Positions 20,532-32,100 of a DNA stretch of 64,000 bases are shown piece after piece. The position numbers and the translations under genes are program-made. Each line of letters opens with the position of its first letter. Position 1 is the stretch's first letter. The notes beneath the pieces are model-generated. The model ran no database searches. It was not told where the DNA came from and was given only the letters and a program-made list of their open reading frames with translations. Source of the DNA: Eutreptiella sp. 'Long Island Sound 2002' (lineage: Eukaryota > Euglenozoa > Euglenophyceae > Eutreptiales > Eutreptiaceae); NCBI GenBank assembly GCA_964036045.1, contig OZ038402.1, positions 10,278,513 to 10,342,512 of the forward strand, written 5' to 3'.

Positions 20532-22967
20532 CTATCCGCGGCCTTTACCATCAGCAGTGTGCCGCCCATCTACCACGCCGCAGTACCCCAGGAAGGCGTA
20601 CAGCAGCAGCAGCGGGTGCAGCAGCGCCCACGGCGACGCGCACAGGTGCACAACCGGCAGCCACCGCCGTGCCACGGCCGGCACATGCATGCACCGGCCC
20701 AGCCCCACGGTGTACAGCCGCAGCAGCCACCCCCGCCAGCCCCCGCTTCCGGCCCCGGCGTCACCCGCCACCTCGGCGTCGTGGCTGACCACCAGCTCCC
20801 ACGCCTGCGCGACGCCGGGCTCCATCAACCGCATGTACCGGCGGCCCATGGCGCGGAGGTTGTGGGGGTACGCGGCAAGGGCCAGGTCCAGGCTCCGCAC
20901 GGCGAGGCAGGCGCCCGCGACGCCCTGCCCGTGCACCGGGTTGAGGGATGCCACTACATCGCCCACTGGGACTAGCCCCAGCGGCAGGTCATGAAACCGC
21001 CGCCGCAGGCTGCACGGCACTTTGTAGTGCCGGACCTCTGAGTCCGGGGCCCAGGCCGCCAGCGCCTCCCGCACGTCCCGGTCCGCCTGCGCGTCCAGCA
21101 CCTGCCGGGCGTACGCCGCGAGCCCGGCCGGCTCCGTTGGCGGCGTGTGCCCGGCATATGCGAATCCGGACACGAGCACGCGGGGGCGCGCCGCGCCGGG
21201 GTCGAGGACGATGGCGCACAGGCCCTGGGGGGGCGTGGCGGCGGTGACGTAGAGCATGTGCCAGGGCGGTGGGCCCGGCAGCGTGCCGGTGGCCGAGCAG
21301 TACGCCACGGGGCCGCCCGCCGTCTCCTCCGTGACGGTGCCGTACCCGCACCGCCGCACCCACCGCCCGATGGCGCTGTACCGCCCCGAGCAGTCCACCA
21401 CGAGGTCCGCGCACTGCTCGTGGGTCGCGCGTGCGCGCGTGTACGCCACGCCGTACACCGCCGGCACGACCGCGAGGGAGTCGCAGAGGAGGTCAGTGAC
21501 GTAGGCCCCGTAGATAATGTCGATGCGCGGGTCGGCAGTGACAAGACGGTGCAGCACGCCCTGAATGACAGCGCGAACACCTCCGAAGCGAAGTGGGAAG
21601 ACAAAAAGAGGGCAACGGTGTGAAGGATGGCACCGCCACATGTGAGCGAGACATGGATCAGCAGCAGGAGCATCTCACTATCATGAGCCATGACACAGGC
21701 ACAGGCACAAGCAAAGAGGAGGAAGAGGAGGAGGAGAAACCAGCGTGACTCCTCCCTTGCCTGCAGGGGTGGCCCTCAGAAATGAATATAATGCCGCCCC
21801 CCCCTCCGCCGCCAGCCCCCCCCCTCCGCCGCCAGCCCCCCCCTGGATGACGAAGTGACAATTACGAAATGCCAGCCAACCAAAGCACGTGCCCCGTGCT
21901 GGTACGGCCCATCCCCAAGGAAGGCGGAGCTAGAGAGGGGCTCCTGCTTTCTTCTGCCCCGGCACTCCTTGCACTGCAAAGGCGCTGCGCCTGGAGGCCA
22001 TCAGGAGGCCGACGGTGTGAGCCCAACGCGGACATACCTCTGCAGTGTGGTGCAGGGCTGCCCCATGTGGTCCTCCCCAAGGCAGGTACCCCAGACCTGA
22101 ACCGAAGGGTGTGTGACGTCACCGCGAAGGGGCAAGAGGAATCTGTGTCCCTGTCGGTACCCAGCGGAGCAAGGGGCCTTTGGTGAGGGGAAAGCCCATT
22201 TCCTGTTGCTGGGGCCCAGGACGCCGGAGTGAATGGGGTGGAGTACCTGCTCTGCACGGGCGAAGCATGTGGCATGGGCTAGGCTGGCTGCCCCAGGGCC
22301 GTACTTGCTGCCCTGCCATGTCAAGTCCGGCAAGGAGGATGACACCTGAGCGCAGGTGTCTGCAGCCAGGCTAGTCCACGAGGCCTCCCCGAAGGAGGAG
22401 GAGGAGGAGGAGGAGGAGGAGGAGGAGGAGGAGGAGGAGGAGGAGGAGGAGGAGGAGGAGGAGGAGGAGGAGGAGGAGACACGGAACACGAACGCCATCA
22501 CAGACCTGCAGCAGAGCACGCGTGCAGCCCAGCAGCCGCATGGTGCTGGGTGGCCGAGCCCAGCGCACGCCACCGACCACAGCCCACATCTGTGCCAACG
22601 GGAGTGACACAGCGCCGGCAGAGCATGCCTCGTGTTCCAGCCCTGGAAAGTAGAAGTCCAGAATGTCCAGACCCTTGCGCAAGAATATGTGTGTGTGGTG
22701 TCCGTGTGGTGGCACCACAGCCTCACGTTCCGCCGCCAGATCGGGCTCACGGTCCAGGATCACAATGCGACCCACATGCCGCGTCAACATCCTTGCAGCA
22801 ATGAGACCACTGAGGCTGGCGCCGATGACAACGGCCGTACGGTCTTCGCGGTACAGCGGCTCGTTAGGCATCAGCTGCAGGATTTTGGAGATGACAAGGC
22901 TCAGCTGGCACACAAGCACGGCCAGTGACACCAGCCCAAAGGGGACTGCGAGCACATACCACCACAT
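20532..22967 (-). CDS. Membrane-anchored FAD-dependent monooxygenase, two exons
   Basis: Exon 1 is 22967-22506 (154 codons). The intron is 22505-21561 (GT...CAG, phase 0). Exon 2 is 21560-20532, ending in TAG, giving 496 aa. The N-terminus is one membrane helix (MWWYVLAVPFGLVSLAVLV). A dinucleotide-binding GASLSGLIAARML motif follows, ending in VILDRE. HTHIFLRKGLDILDFYFPGL is typical of bacterial and algal FAD-dependent oxidoreductases related to squalene epoxidase and PHBH. Exon 2 carries LVVDCSGRYS and the second FAD signature PVGDVVASLNPVHGQG. A hydrophobic C-terminal segment follows, so both ends may sit in a membrane. The splice joins TRALLQ to GVLHRL, which matches the family layout. 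Length is normal for the family. The substrate is unknown. Start choice: this ATG puts the helix directly before the FAD fold; upstream ATGs in frame exist. Confidence 0.75.
21561..22505 (-). other. Intron of the FAD monooxygenase gene
   Basis: Begins GTCTGTG and ends TCATTCAG on the minus strand, 945 bp. It contains a long pyrimidine microsatellite and a short tandem near 21800-21842 made of CCCCCCCTCCGCCGCCAG. A read-through frame here would yield only poly-Leu or poly-Ser, which supports its intronic nature. Confidence 0.65.
22394..22478 (+). repeat. (GAG)n microsatellite
   Basis: About 27 units of GAG on the plus strand, which is CTC on the gene strand. It lies just inside the donor side of the intron. 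Confidence 0.95.
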
Positions 22968-23234
22968 GGTGTACCTAAAGGGATGGGCAGCATGCACAGA
23001 GGCCTCCCTGAACGCTCCAGCACACAAACACACAGACCAGGGGGCTTGCAAGTCGAAAGGAACTCCGTGGCTGTGGGCGTACGCCATGCACTGTGTGTCG
23101 TGCACATTTTGCAACCCAACCGCTTATGCCCCCACACCCTCAGGGTGGTCACCGAATAGACAGCACCAACCCATTTCCATTCCATGCCTGGACAGTATCA
23201 TAGTATTATACTTTTTTTTTACTCGGACACTGGG

Positions 23235-23308
23235 AGTACGGGGAATGGAACCCCTCAGTGTGTGTGGGCCCTAGGCTTGTGACTGTGTATGATCCACTGA
23301 GCCATGAA
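23235..23308 (-). ncRNA. tRNA-like element (tRNA pseudogene or SINE head)
   Basis: The minus strand has TGGCTCAGTGG, a perfect A box of the Pol III internal promoter. About 45 bases later GGGG-TTCCATT-CCCC has a four-pair T stem, a seven-base loop and a near-consensus B box. The acceptor stem does not close and the anticodon arm is unclear, so it is not a working tRNA. A tRNA-derived SINE is the likely origin. Confidence 0.4.
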
Positions 23309-23309
23309 C

Positions 23310-23960
23310 TACATGCGGGTGTCCCACCATCAAGGAGCCGGACGTTCAAGGGGGCAACCCAATAAAGCAGTATGCATACGTAAAATCCTGGCACAACTAT
23401 GTGTCAATTGCCCTCACACACATGGTTTTCAGAGCAACCATGAGAAAACACCAATAATAAAATACCAAACAGCTGCTCCAAGTCAGAGACCCCTATGCCC
23501 ATCAAAAGCAGCTTTTCAATGTCTTTGGTGTTGCTATGCGCCTGTGTACATTACTGCTATATGTTACACTACTGGTAATAATGCCCGATTCTGTTCCGGG
23601 GAGTGTTTGCCCTGCGCGCGCCCCGCTCGCTGCTTTTATGACGACTTTCCAAGTTGAGCCCCCGAGTTTACCATTACCGTATGAAGCCCCCGAGTGGACC
23701 AACAGCCGCCTCTTGCCTACCAATGAGCAACAAACCATCCGTGCAAAACATTGAACAGACTGCCACAGACTGCTATATCCTCCGGACGGATGGGATTGTA
23801 GTCTGGGACCGTTAGCCATGTGGCCATTTGCCCAGCAAGTCCACCTCCCCATTGCGCCGGATTTGCTCACGGACCTGCGCACTGCGGGCCTCAGACTCTT
23901 GACGGTGACTGGGGATCTACTCCATGATGACTCGCTTGTGTTGCGTGTGATCACACACCT
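23310..23960. other. Unassigned region with a degenerate 11-bp motif
   Basis: At 23609-23630 a GCGCGC motif pair of mixed type is preceded by GGGGAGTGTTTGCCC. This closely resembles the sequence before the CCG-type site at 4046, so it is probably another edge of the same element family. No gene recognised. Confidence 0.45.
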
Positions 23961-23999
23961 TGTGGCGGACGTCGGAATAGTCAGACTCGTAGTTTTTAG

Positions 24000-25140
24000 G
24001 TGTTGGACCACATCTCCCAAGATGGGAGGCTGGTTGAGACCAAATTTGGTCTTGGGCGTTGCGATTTGCACCCCTTTACATTGTCGAGACACATCACATT
24101 ACACAAACTGGCACTTTCATGTACCAACAAGGCCCCACCAACATGTGTGGTGCATGATGCCCTGATGCCACCATTCCGACATTAGAGAGGGGTGAGAGGG
24201 GTGGTGCCAAATTTTGAAGAAATGCCGGTCTAGGCACAAATTGCAACCTTGGTTTGGGGACACATGCTGACAGTGTCAGCGGCACTGTCAGCAAGACAAA
24301 CCCAGCCCATAGTGGGACCAAAAAGACAAAAAGAACTGCCCCCAAAAGGGGTACGTGCAAACAAAAGTTGGGGCGAGGCCCAACTAGTGAAAAGTAGCCA
24401 CGCCGTAGGCGAATTGTACAGAATTCCTCGGGGGAGCCACACCCTTGCATATGTTCCTTCACTATGGCGTCAAAATCAGTGGAACACAAATGCAAAATCA
24501 TTGACAACAAAAGCAACTCCCAACAGCTCCACCACCTGTTGATTCGTGACCCAATCCGGACCAACAAAGAGACTTGACGCTCCAGGATGATATGAACCGA
24601 CCCTTCACCAAACTCCACCTCCCCATCAACAGAGCGACCCTCGGCAGCATCCACAACCACTCATTTAGTAAACCTCCAATTAGAGGCCAATATGCTGGGG
24701 GCTTGAAAATCAGGCAAAGCAATCAACGTCGCCGACACCAGCAACTTCCACAAACCTCTAGAAACCTTCACTTGTTCTTCACAACTATAAGACATCAAGT
24801 GGTACACTCCAGACAAAACGGCGGATGCCCTTTCTTTGGCGCAGCTAAACAATTTATGAGACTGAAAAGTCGAAGCAACAACTTTCTAGAGACCACTAGA
24901 CCAATAATGAAATCATCATTGAAATCACCGGCGCTGCAAATGAACACCATTTCCTACAGACAAATGAACTAAATCAACCCCTTCCCAAACCAAGAGTTGC
25001 TGACGCATTTGATTCTCGGCTGACATAATCTAACCATCCAATTCCAGGGACCTCCACAAAAGGGGCACACAGGACAGCAGGCATTCCTTGTCCTCAAAAA
25101 TGAACAACAGGTCATCCAAATAGTGATTGAACTCAATCAA
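24000..25140 (-). pseudogene. Retroelement pol remnant (RT motif C and RNase H-like part)
   Basis: Near 25130 the minus strand reads IEFNHYLDDLLFIFEDKE, the RT catalytic motif C in YLDD form. A segment with AKERASAVLSGVYHLMSYS (thumb region) follows, then VVVDAAEGRSVDGEVEFG with an IN-x-WW-x2-WELL segment, consistent with a decayed RNase H. Several stops and frame changes separate these pieces. YLDD and the direct RT to RNase H order fit an LTR- or DIRS-type element better than the LINEs elsewhere in the window. No integrase or recombinase was recognised, so the class is uncertain. Confidence 0.4.
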
Positions 25141-26080
25141 AGCCCCCCCCCCCCCCCCCGCAAAGGTGGGTCCCAGGCGTTGGCTCACCGGGGCCAAGCA
25201 TGCACCAGCTTGGGGGTCTAGGTTTCTGTTTGGGCCATTTTGAGGGGTGGAGTGGGGAACTGGGTGTAACTACCACCCCCCCCGTGTCAATGGCCCGGGC
25301 CATGTTTCTTCTTTCGAGGGGGGGGGGGGCATTGGCAAGGGGGGCCATGTTTCTTCTTTCGAAGGGGGGGGGTCCATTGACACGCTTGTACAACGGCATC
25401 ACGACAGAGGATATGAAAACAGAAGACGACTGCGGGCACAAAGGACGCAGAAGACAACAAACGAATGTACTTTTAGGCAACATGATAAGGCAATGGCACA
25501 TGTTGTCAAGGCGGCATACAACCTACCATAAACTCCCGTGGTTTCGTGGTCACTGTCAATGTCACTGTCAGTACCAAGTGGCAGGCAGTACACCCCTTCC
25601 CGTGAAGCAATCAGTGCAAATAAGTGTCTGTCTGTCTGTCTGTCTGTCTATCTGTCTGTGTTGTGTCTGTGTTGTGTTTGTGTCTGTGTCTGTGTCTGTG
25701 TATTTAGGACTGCAACAATCAAAAAGCCCGAACTAGCCCCTTTATCTGCTTTGGGGCACAGCACCAGGCAAATTCTAATATTAAGGACTGCAACAATCAA
25801 AAGACCCGAGCTAGCCCCTTTATCTGCTTTGGGGCACAGCAATAGTCAAATTCTGTGAGAGCAAAGCAAGGTGGAGAATTAGGCATGAGACACACAATGT
25901 GACACTCAGGAAACTAGGCAAAAAAGGGCAATTCGTGTGCGATTTGGTGAAAAAATCTGAGGGGGGGGCCATGTTTCTTCTTTCGAGAGGGGGTGTCCAT
26001 TAGCAAGGGGGGCCATGTTTCTTCTTTCAAGAGGGGGGGGGCCATTGGCATGGGGGGTCCATTGGCATTGGGGGGGGGGG
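25141..26080. repeat. G-run repeat family and simple repeats
   Basis: A C run of about 17 bases starts at 25143. Around 25287, 25340, 25967 and 26010 the phrase GGCCATGTTTCTTCTTTCGA is followed by a run of 7-11 G and a short CATTGGCA spacer. Related copies are at 41370-41450. The unit behaves like a tandem array whose spacer is a variable G run. Confidence 0.7.
25625..25857. repeat. (TCTG)n and (TGTGTC)n microsatellite plus 78-bp duplication
   Basis: (TCTG)n from about 25625 passes into (TGTGTC)n up to 25705. Two 74-78-bp units containing CTAGCCCCTTTATCTGCTTT follow, at 25706 and 25784. Confidence 0.85.
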
Positions 26081-26099
26081 GGGTGGTAGGTGGCCTCAG

Positions 26100-28195
26100 A
26101 ATTGGATTACGGCCACACAACTGGAGATATAGCCCAATCTCGGTTTTCCGGTCATTGTGCTACCTCTGCCCAAAACGCAGCATTTTTGGGCAGTTTTGGC
26201 CATTTGGAGGGCATTGCGTGGACATATTGCAGAGTCAGAAGTATAAGCTTTCTTGACAGGAGAAAGGCAAGCTGGTCTGTTGCTCATGGTTTAGCCTGGT
26301 TGGTCCAGTTGTGGGCCAACTTTTTCCAAAAATAGCCCAATGCAGGCCAGTTCAAACAGGTAAACCCCAACTTGTAGCCGTTGCCTCGGGGCACCTCTGG
26401 TGGGTGTCTCAATTCGGGCGCCTATCTGCTTTGGGTATTACTACGTAAATCAAGCAAGGGTATGCAAACATAACACAGCTCTTGGCCAGTTCCCCTGGGT
26501 TTCCCAAAATATCATCTCGTGGTGAGAACCATTCCATGGGGTATCGTTTTCCAATCGACAAGATCCAACGGCGTATTGTGGTGCTTGGGCATTTGAAGTG
26601 CGACTTCCCACAAAGTGGGGTGACGACTCTTCCCTGGGTCATTTACGGTGGAAGTCCAGCTGTTGGTGCATGTGCCAAGTTTCTTGTTGGAATAAGTTCC
26701 TTTGCGTTGTGCTGTTGGAGAGATCTTGGCATCGGCGAAGCTGGCTGTGGATTTCACCACAAAACATAGCAGGCACAACTCCAGAGGGATCTCTGAATGG
26801 TATTCTCTTAGGTTCTCTTAGGCCCCAGAGGAGCAGAACATCAGTCGCAAAATTCGTAGTCATCAGAACATAGACGGGCAGGCGGGTGGGCCTGCTAGCC
26901 TCTCTAAATACAAACCGATCCCAAAACACAGAAGTCACAAATTGGGGCGACATGTGACAACCACAGCGTGAAATGCACGTTTGCAGGAGCAAAACAGTAG
27001 TTTCAACACCAACCATAGCGCCCACCAATGGCAAGTAGCCACCCCAACTCCCCGCCTCAACTTGTCAGGACGGCCTGTGGACAGAAACATGTATTTCATT
27101 GAAGCCCTATGACTAGCCATGTCATGTTTATTGACACGGCGCCCCAGAGTGCAGGGGGTGGGGGGCTAATCCATGAGCAATAAAGGTGAAGCAGGCAAGG
27201 CCCTTGGAAAGGCTCTCATTCAAACCTCCCCCTTGTCACAGTGCAGCATGGCATCTCGAGTTCGTCACCGCACCCCTTCAGAATCCTTACCATTGGATGA
27301 GAATACCCTGCCCCAATCACCATTTTTCTTTGCTGTGCATTGTCAGCAAAGAAAAAAAGGCTCTCACTGCAGACAACATGGCAAATGCGGCTATTTAGGT
27401 TTCCTCAGACTCATGCCCATGCCTTGTTGTGTTACCGGGTCCACATGAATGTGTATTGCCCACATTGTATGAAAAGCACATGCAAAGAAGACATGTCTCA
27501 GCTACACCTAGGCACCCCTGCTCTATGCAACCAAAGGTATGCAAAGAGTCTCAGCCACACCTACTGCAGGAAATTTGGTCCAGTGTGGGTGTTCCAGTTT
27601 CTCAAAATCTTCTCAAAATCAAACTCTGTGGTCCACAGGTTCCCTTCCGCTGGTCAGATCTGGGTCACAGGAGAAGCAAATGCGGCTAAGGTGGGCTGAC
27701 GGAGTTTTGGACCCAAGACTGTTCAGATTATAAGCGTCCGTGACCCCCGAAAAAGGGCATCACAATTGCAGCCGGGTTCTTGTGCTTATTGCCCACATTC
27801 TTGGTGGGGAGATGGTGTGTGCACTGCAAGATGGGTTTTCGTGGTTACACTGATGGTGCACTCTTGGCGGCATCTGTTTTGCACTAGTGGCTGGTCATAG
27901 GTTTTGCTGGTCCATGGGAGGAGTGGTCGTCAAAAGTGGCGTGACACTGCACAACGTGGCATCCCACTTTCCTTGCCTGGTCCCTTCCACCTTCTGACCC
28001 CAGGTTGCTGAGGAGTTGGTTCGGACGCATGAGTTCTACTTCGCTTCCGACCCTCTGCTGATCCCCAAAATAATGGGTCGTGGCGGGAACTCTGCGTCAT
28101 CATCGGTGACGAGCACCCTTCCGCCTACCGTGGCGCCTGCCTGGCCCCACCTTCTGTGTGGGTAAGCACACAGCTGAAGAAAACTTGAAGGGACA
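26100..28195. other. Unassigned region
   Basis: No gene or large repeat recognised. Open frames are short and lack domains. Confidence 0.4.
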
Positions 28196-28197
28196 GA

Positions 28198-28450
28198 ATG
28201 ATGTGATGTGATGTGATGTGTGATGTGTGATGTGTGATGTGTGATGTGTGATGTGTGATGTGTGATGTGTGATGTGTGATGTGTGATGTGTGATGTGTGA
28301 TGTGTGATGTGTGATGTGTGATGTGTGATGTGTGATGTGTGATGTGTGATGTGTGATGTGTGATGTGTGATGTGTGATGTGTGATGTGTGATGTGTGATG
28401 TGTGATGTGTGATGTGTGATGTGTGATGAGTGATGTGATGTGTGATGTGG
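28198..28450. repeat. (GATGTGT)n minisatellite, about 32 units
   Basis: A nearly perfect 7-bp tandem over about 230 bp, with a few 5-bp GATGT variants at both edges. Because 7 is not a multiple of 3, all frames read a 7-residue cycle of His, Ile, Thr and Ser. The long minus-strand frames there are not genes. Confidence 0.95.
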
Positions 28451-28454
28451 ATGC

Positions 28455-29130
28455 AGCAACGCGCCTCTGGTGTGCACCCTCTTGCACATGAATGATGAAA
28501 CCCAAATACTGAAGTAAGCAGAACCAAAACATTCCTCTGTTCCTGCTCAACCCAAGTAAATTTGTTTTGTTAGCCACTCGAGCACCGAAAAAAAGTGGGA
28601 AAAACAATAAACTTTTTTTGTTGCAATGCTGAGCACACTTTTTTTTATGTTGTGACCCAAGGAGACCTTTTTGAATGTAAATTTCTGGCATCGGTTTCCT
28701 TACATCTTGTTCTTCTTGGCCCGTCGTGGCTACCTCCCGTAGCCCGCCGCCATTCTGCCGGGCCCGGCCGTTGCTCCATGCGCCGTACACGCGCCGTGCA
28801 TGCTTGGACAGGCGATTGGAGCGCAACCCTGGGCGTGCGAGGAGTCTCAGGCAGTGCACGGTTGGGGTGTGTCAAGACAGGATCCAGACCAACACGGATG
28901 TTGGAAAAACCCTCCACCAGAAAGAACCAACAAAACCTCATTGCACTACCACATCTTGTGGGTCAGCAACAGTGCACTCCAGAAATCCTCCAAGGGACAG
29001 CATTTTTGGGGGCTCTGAAGGGAGGCCTTGGGGCTGCCTGAGACTACCCTAGAGGCATATGTGGCGGTGCAAACAGTGATACGGTGAGATGGGGGGGCCC
29101 ACAGTGGGGAGGCTTCACAGATGCATCTCA
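28455..29130. other. Unassigned region downstream of the glycosyltransferase-like gene
   Basis: No conserved domain. This would be the 3' flank of the gene that ends at 29136. Confidence 0.4.
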
Positions 29131-29135
29131 GGCCA

Positions 29136-32100
29136 TCACAAATAAGTTGTCCTTCCACTGAGCCCCTCGAAACGCCGCCCATTGAGGTGGCCCACTGGGC
29201 GTTTCCCGGCCCACGCGGCCTCCTTCCAGAGGTACGTGCCATACCGCGCGAAGGCAGGCCATCCCAACGCCTTGATTTCCTCCTGCTGGGCCGTGCCCAG
29301 TGTGTCCTCGATGAAATGCCCACGCTGCACGCCCCCCGGCCCAAAAACCAGGTCGCGGTACTGCGCAACACGTGCGATGTGTGTGGAGTCGAACCAGAGA
29401 AAGAGCGGCACCAGCCGCGCTCCGGGCTCGACCGGGATGGCGCGGGCCTCGGGGTCGATGTTGGGGCCCCCGTTGTAGCGCCCCTTCGTCTTTGCTGCGT
29501 AGTTCAGTGTCCGCCGCGTCGGCAGCCCCACGTACCTGCGCAGTGGAGATGAGTTTTAGTCGGTTCGGGGGAAGCCGGGAAGGCGCGGCGCGTCCAAGGG
29601 AGACCAACCCCCCGATTGGCAATCGGTCGGCACACCTTCAGCATCCCAACAGCTTGTCCCTCAGGGATGAGTCAAGGGGAGCGGCCTGTTCAAATCCAGG
29701 ACCCCAACCGGGTGCAAAAACTTTTGGGGGTCTGGAGGGGGGGGGGGGGGGTTAGGTGGGTCGGCTGGTCAGCCGCCGGGGTCCCCGGGGGGGGGGGGGG
29801 GGGTTGGCACAAGGCCTGGGTATCTGATTGTTTGCCTTTGGCGGCGCCTACTGGCCTCTCGCCACTGCGAGGTCGGGGGGGGGGGGGTTCACCCATATTT
29901 TAATTCTCCGCAAAATTCTGAGAATTTGGAGTCAAGAGACATGGAATAAAAAAAAATATTCCCTCAGGAGGCCAGCACTTTTCTCCAAATTCTCAAATTG
30001 GAGAAAGACAGGTCCAAAAACTTTGGGGGTCCGGAAGGGGTAGGGGGAGGCTCGATTCAAACAGGCCGCCCCCTTTGGGATGAGTTTTACGGGGGAGGGA
30101 GGCTGAAGCGCATTTCGTCAGCGGGTGCGAAAACAGGTAGTAGCAGTTGGAAGGGCAGTTGGGCGAGAACATCTCGCAGTTACAAAATGGTTGGAGAACC
30201 ATTGAGGTGGACAGAAGCGGTCGGGACGCAACAAAGTGTCGCTGCAAAAGGGGGGGCGGGGTGCGCTTCCAGCGCAGGCCTGCGGTCCCATACACCCTCT
30301 GTGAAGCACCTCCCCTGAGTTTCGCTGGACTGTTCCCTCACAGCCCCTGTCGGCTGCCTTGGAACACAAGGAGCTGCCCCACACAACTACCACTGGGGGG
30401 CGGGGCATAATTGTGGAGTAGGTTTTGGACTTCCGGTTTAGCGCACTTGATTGTGGTTGGTGGAGTGCCTCCCTGGCGATGTCGCTTCAAGAAAAGTGCG
30501 TCTGTGAGGAGTGTGGTATGTGTTTTTGGGGGAGGGGGGCATAAAGGCTGAGTTAGTATGCCAGTTGGTAACCCCCCCCCCCTTGCGCAACGACCAGCAA
30601 TGGTTCATCCTGTGACCAACGGGTGGTTGTTGGACACGCCTGTAGATATGGTGGTAGCGTCACAAAATGCGCGTTTGACCAGGGTGTTGGTCATTACGCA
30701 ATGCGGTCGTTGTGCTAGGGGGGCACAATCATCATTTCCACTGCAACAGCATCAGTGTGATTTGTCTTCTTTTGACGAAGCTACAATAGTTCTGCAATAG
30801 TTCTGCAGCAGTACGAGTCAATCTCAGGATCTAAGTACACTCTCAGAACATACCATAGCTTCTTCCCCCGTCAAGGATTAGGATCAAGGATGACAAAGAA
30901 GGAGCAACTTATATTCCTACCTTGAGTATACCTTCAGAGCGGCCCGGGGTCGCCACGACTCATGTTTGGCCCTTGTCTTCTCACCTATGACAAGTTTTCT
31001 TTGCTCCAGGGACTTGCATGGGTGAGTCCGGTGATATTCTGATTCGCCCTGTTATCCTCCTAGTGGTACACGTCCGTTTGGCCCGTGGCGGTGAGCAGGC
31101 CGTGTTGTGTGGTGCTTCCTCGCGCCGTTGCAAGCCCTTTTGTATAAGTGCGTGCTGTAGACCATGGATATGATATGATAAGTCCACCTCGTGCAGCCAC
31201 TCCTGGTATGTCTTTTCCATATAATGCAGCCATTTACCCACCCTCCTATACCAAATACCGTCATAGTGCCGGCCTCTCAAAACACTTTGGCACCCATTGT
31301 TGTGCATGTCCTGTGCCTCCCGCATCATTCCACTGGTTTGGTACTTAATCCCGGGTGCGGACAATTTCTCCATCACTTTTTGATGCCCGATAGTATCCTG
31401 GGTGAACTCAAGGTATTTTAGTGCCTTCACCTTGGTATGGTATGAACCCTGGCATTGTAGAATCTTGTGAAACTCCTTGTCATCTTCCTGTGTCGCCGTG
31501 CCAGGTGCCTTGACTTTGGCACGCTTTTGCTTCCGAGGATTTTGCATTACTTGTTGCTGCAACACTTGTGGGGTGGGATTTGGCGTACACACCCTAGGTG
31601 ACCTACCATACCATGCGCAAACAGACTGACTGGGCTGTGTTGCTTCATTGTCCCTAGGGGGCATTGTGAACTCCTTTCTTAGCTGGTAGACAATGTGAAG
31701 CATCATGTATTGGTGATGTGCCACGTGCTCCTGGAAGTGGGGTCCATATCCCAGGGCAACAGCATCACTGTGATGTAGGTATATACAGCGCATTGGAGTT
31801 GGTATGGTACATTCCACTGGTGGCACAAGGCCCAAAATCTGTAGACTGTTGAGGACATGATGGCAGCAATGCCACATACTCATTGCCTGCATGCAACCAC
31901 AAAGGTGGAAACAGCTCAGCTTGGGGGATCCAAGGCACTCATTTGGCCATACCGGACTGTTCCTACAGGGACGTGGTGTGGGGCCGAGAAAGACAAGTCT
32001 GTGTGAAGTGTAGAGCGCAACCGAGGTACCTAGTGGGAGTCGTCCCCTGAGCTGCACCCACTGCATTCAGTGGAGCAGCAGGGGGAGAAGCATGGCTGTG

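Noticed and set aside
20948-21623. Plus-strand frames antisense to FAD exon 2
   Set aside because: Arg/Ala/Pro-rich shadows of a GC-rich exon with clear FAD motifs on the other strand.
22001-22750. Frames with poly-Leu, poly-Ser or poly-Glu around 22.4 kb
   Set aside because: They translate the (GAG)n microsatellite, which falls in the intron of the FAD gene.
28036-28859. Long minus-strand frames reading His-Ile-Thr-His-Thr-Ser cycles
   Set aside because: They are translations of the 7-bp GATGTGT minisatellite; all frames stay open because the unit lacks stops.
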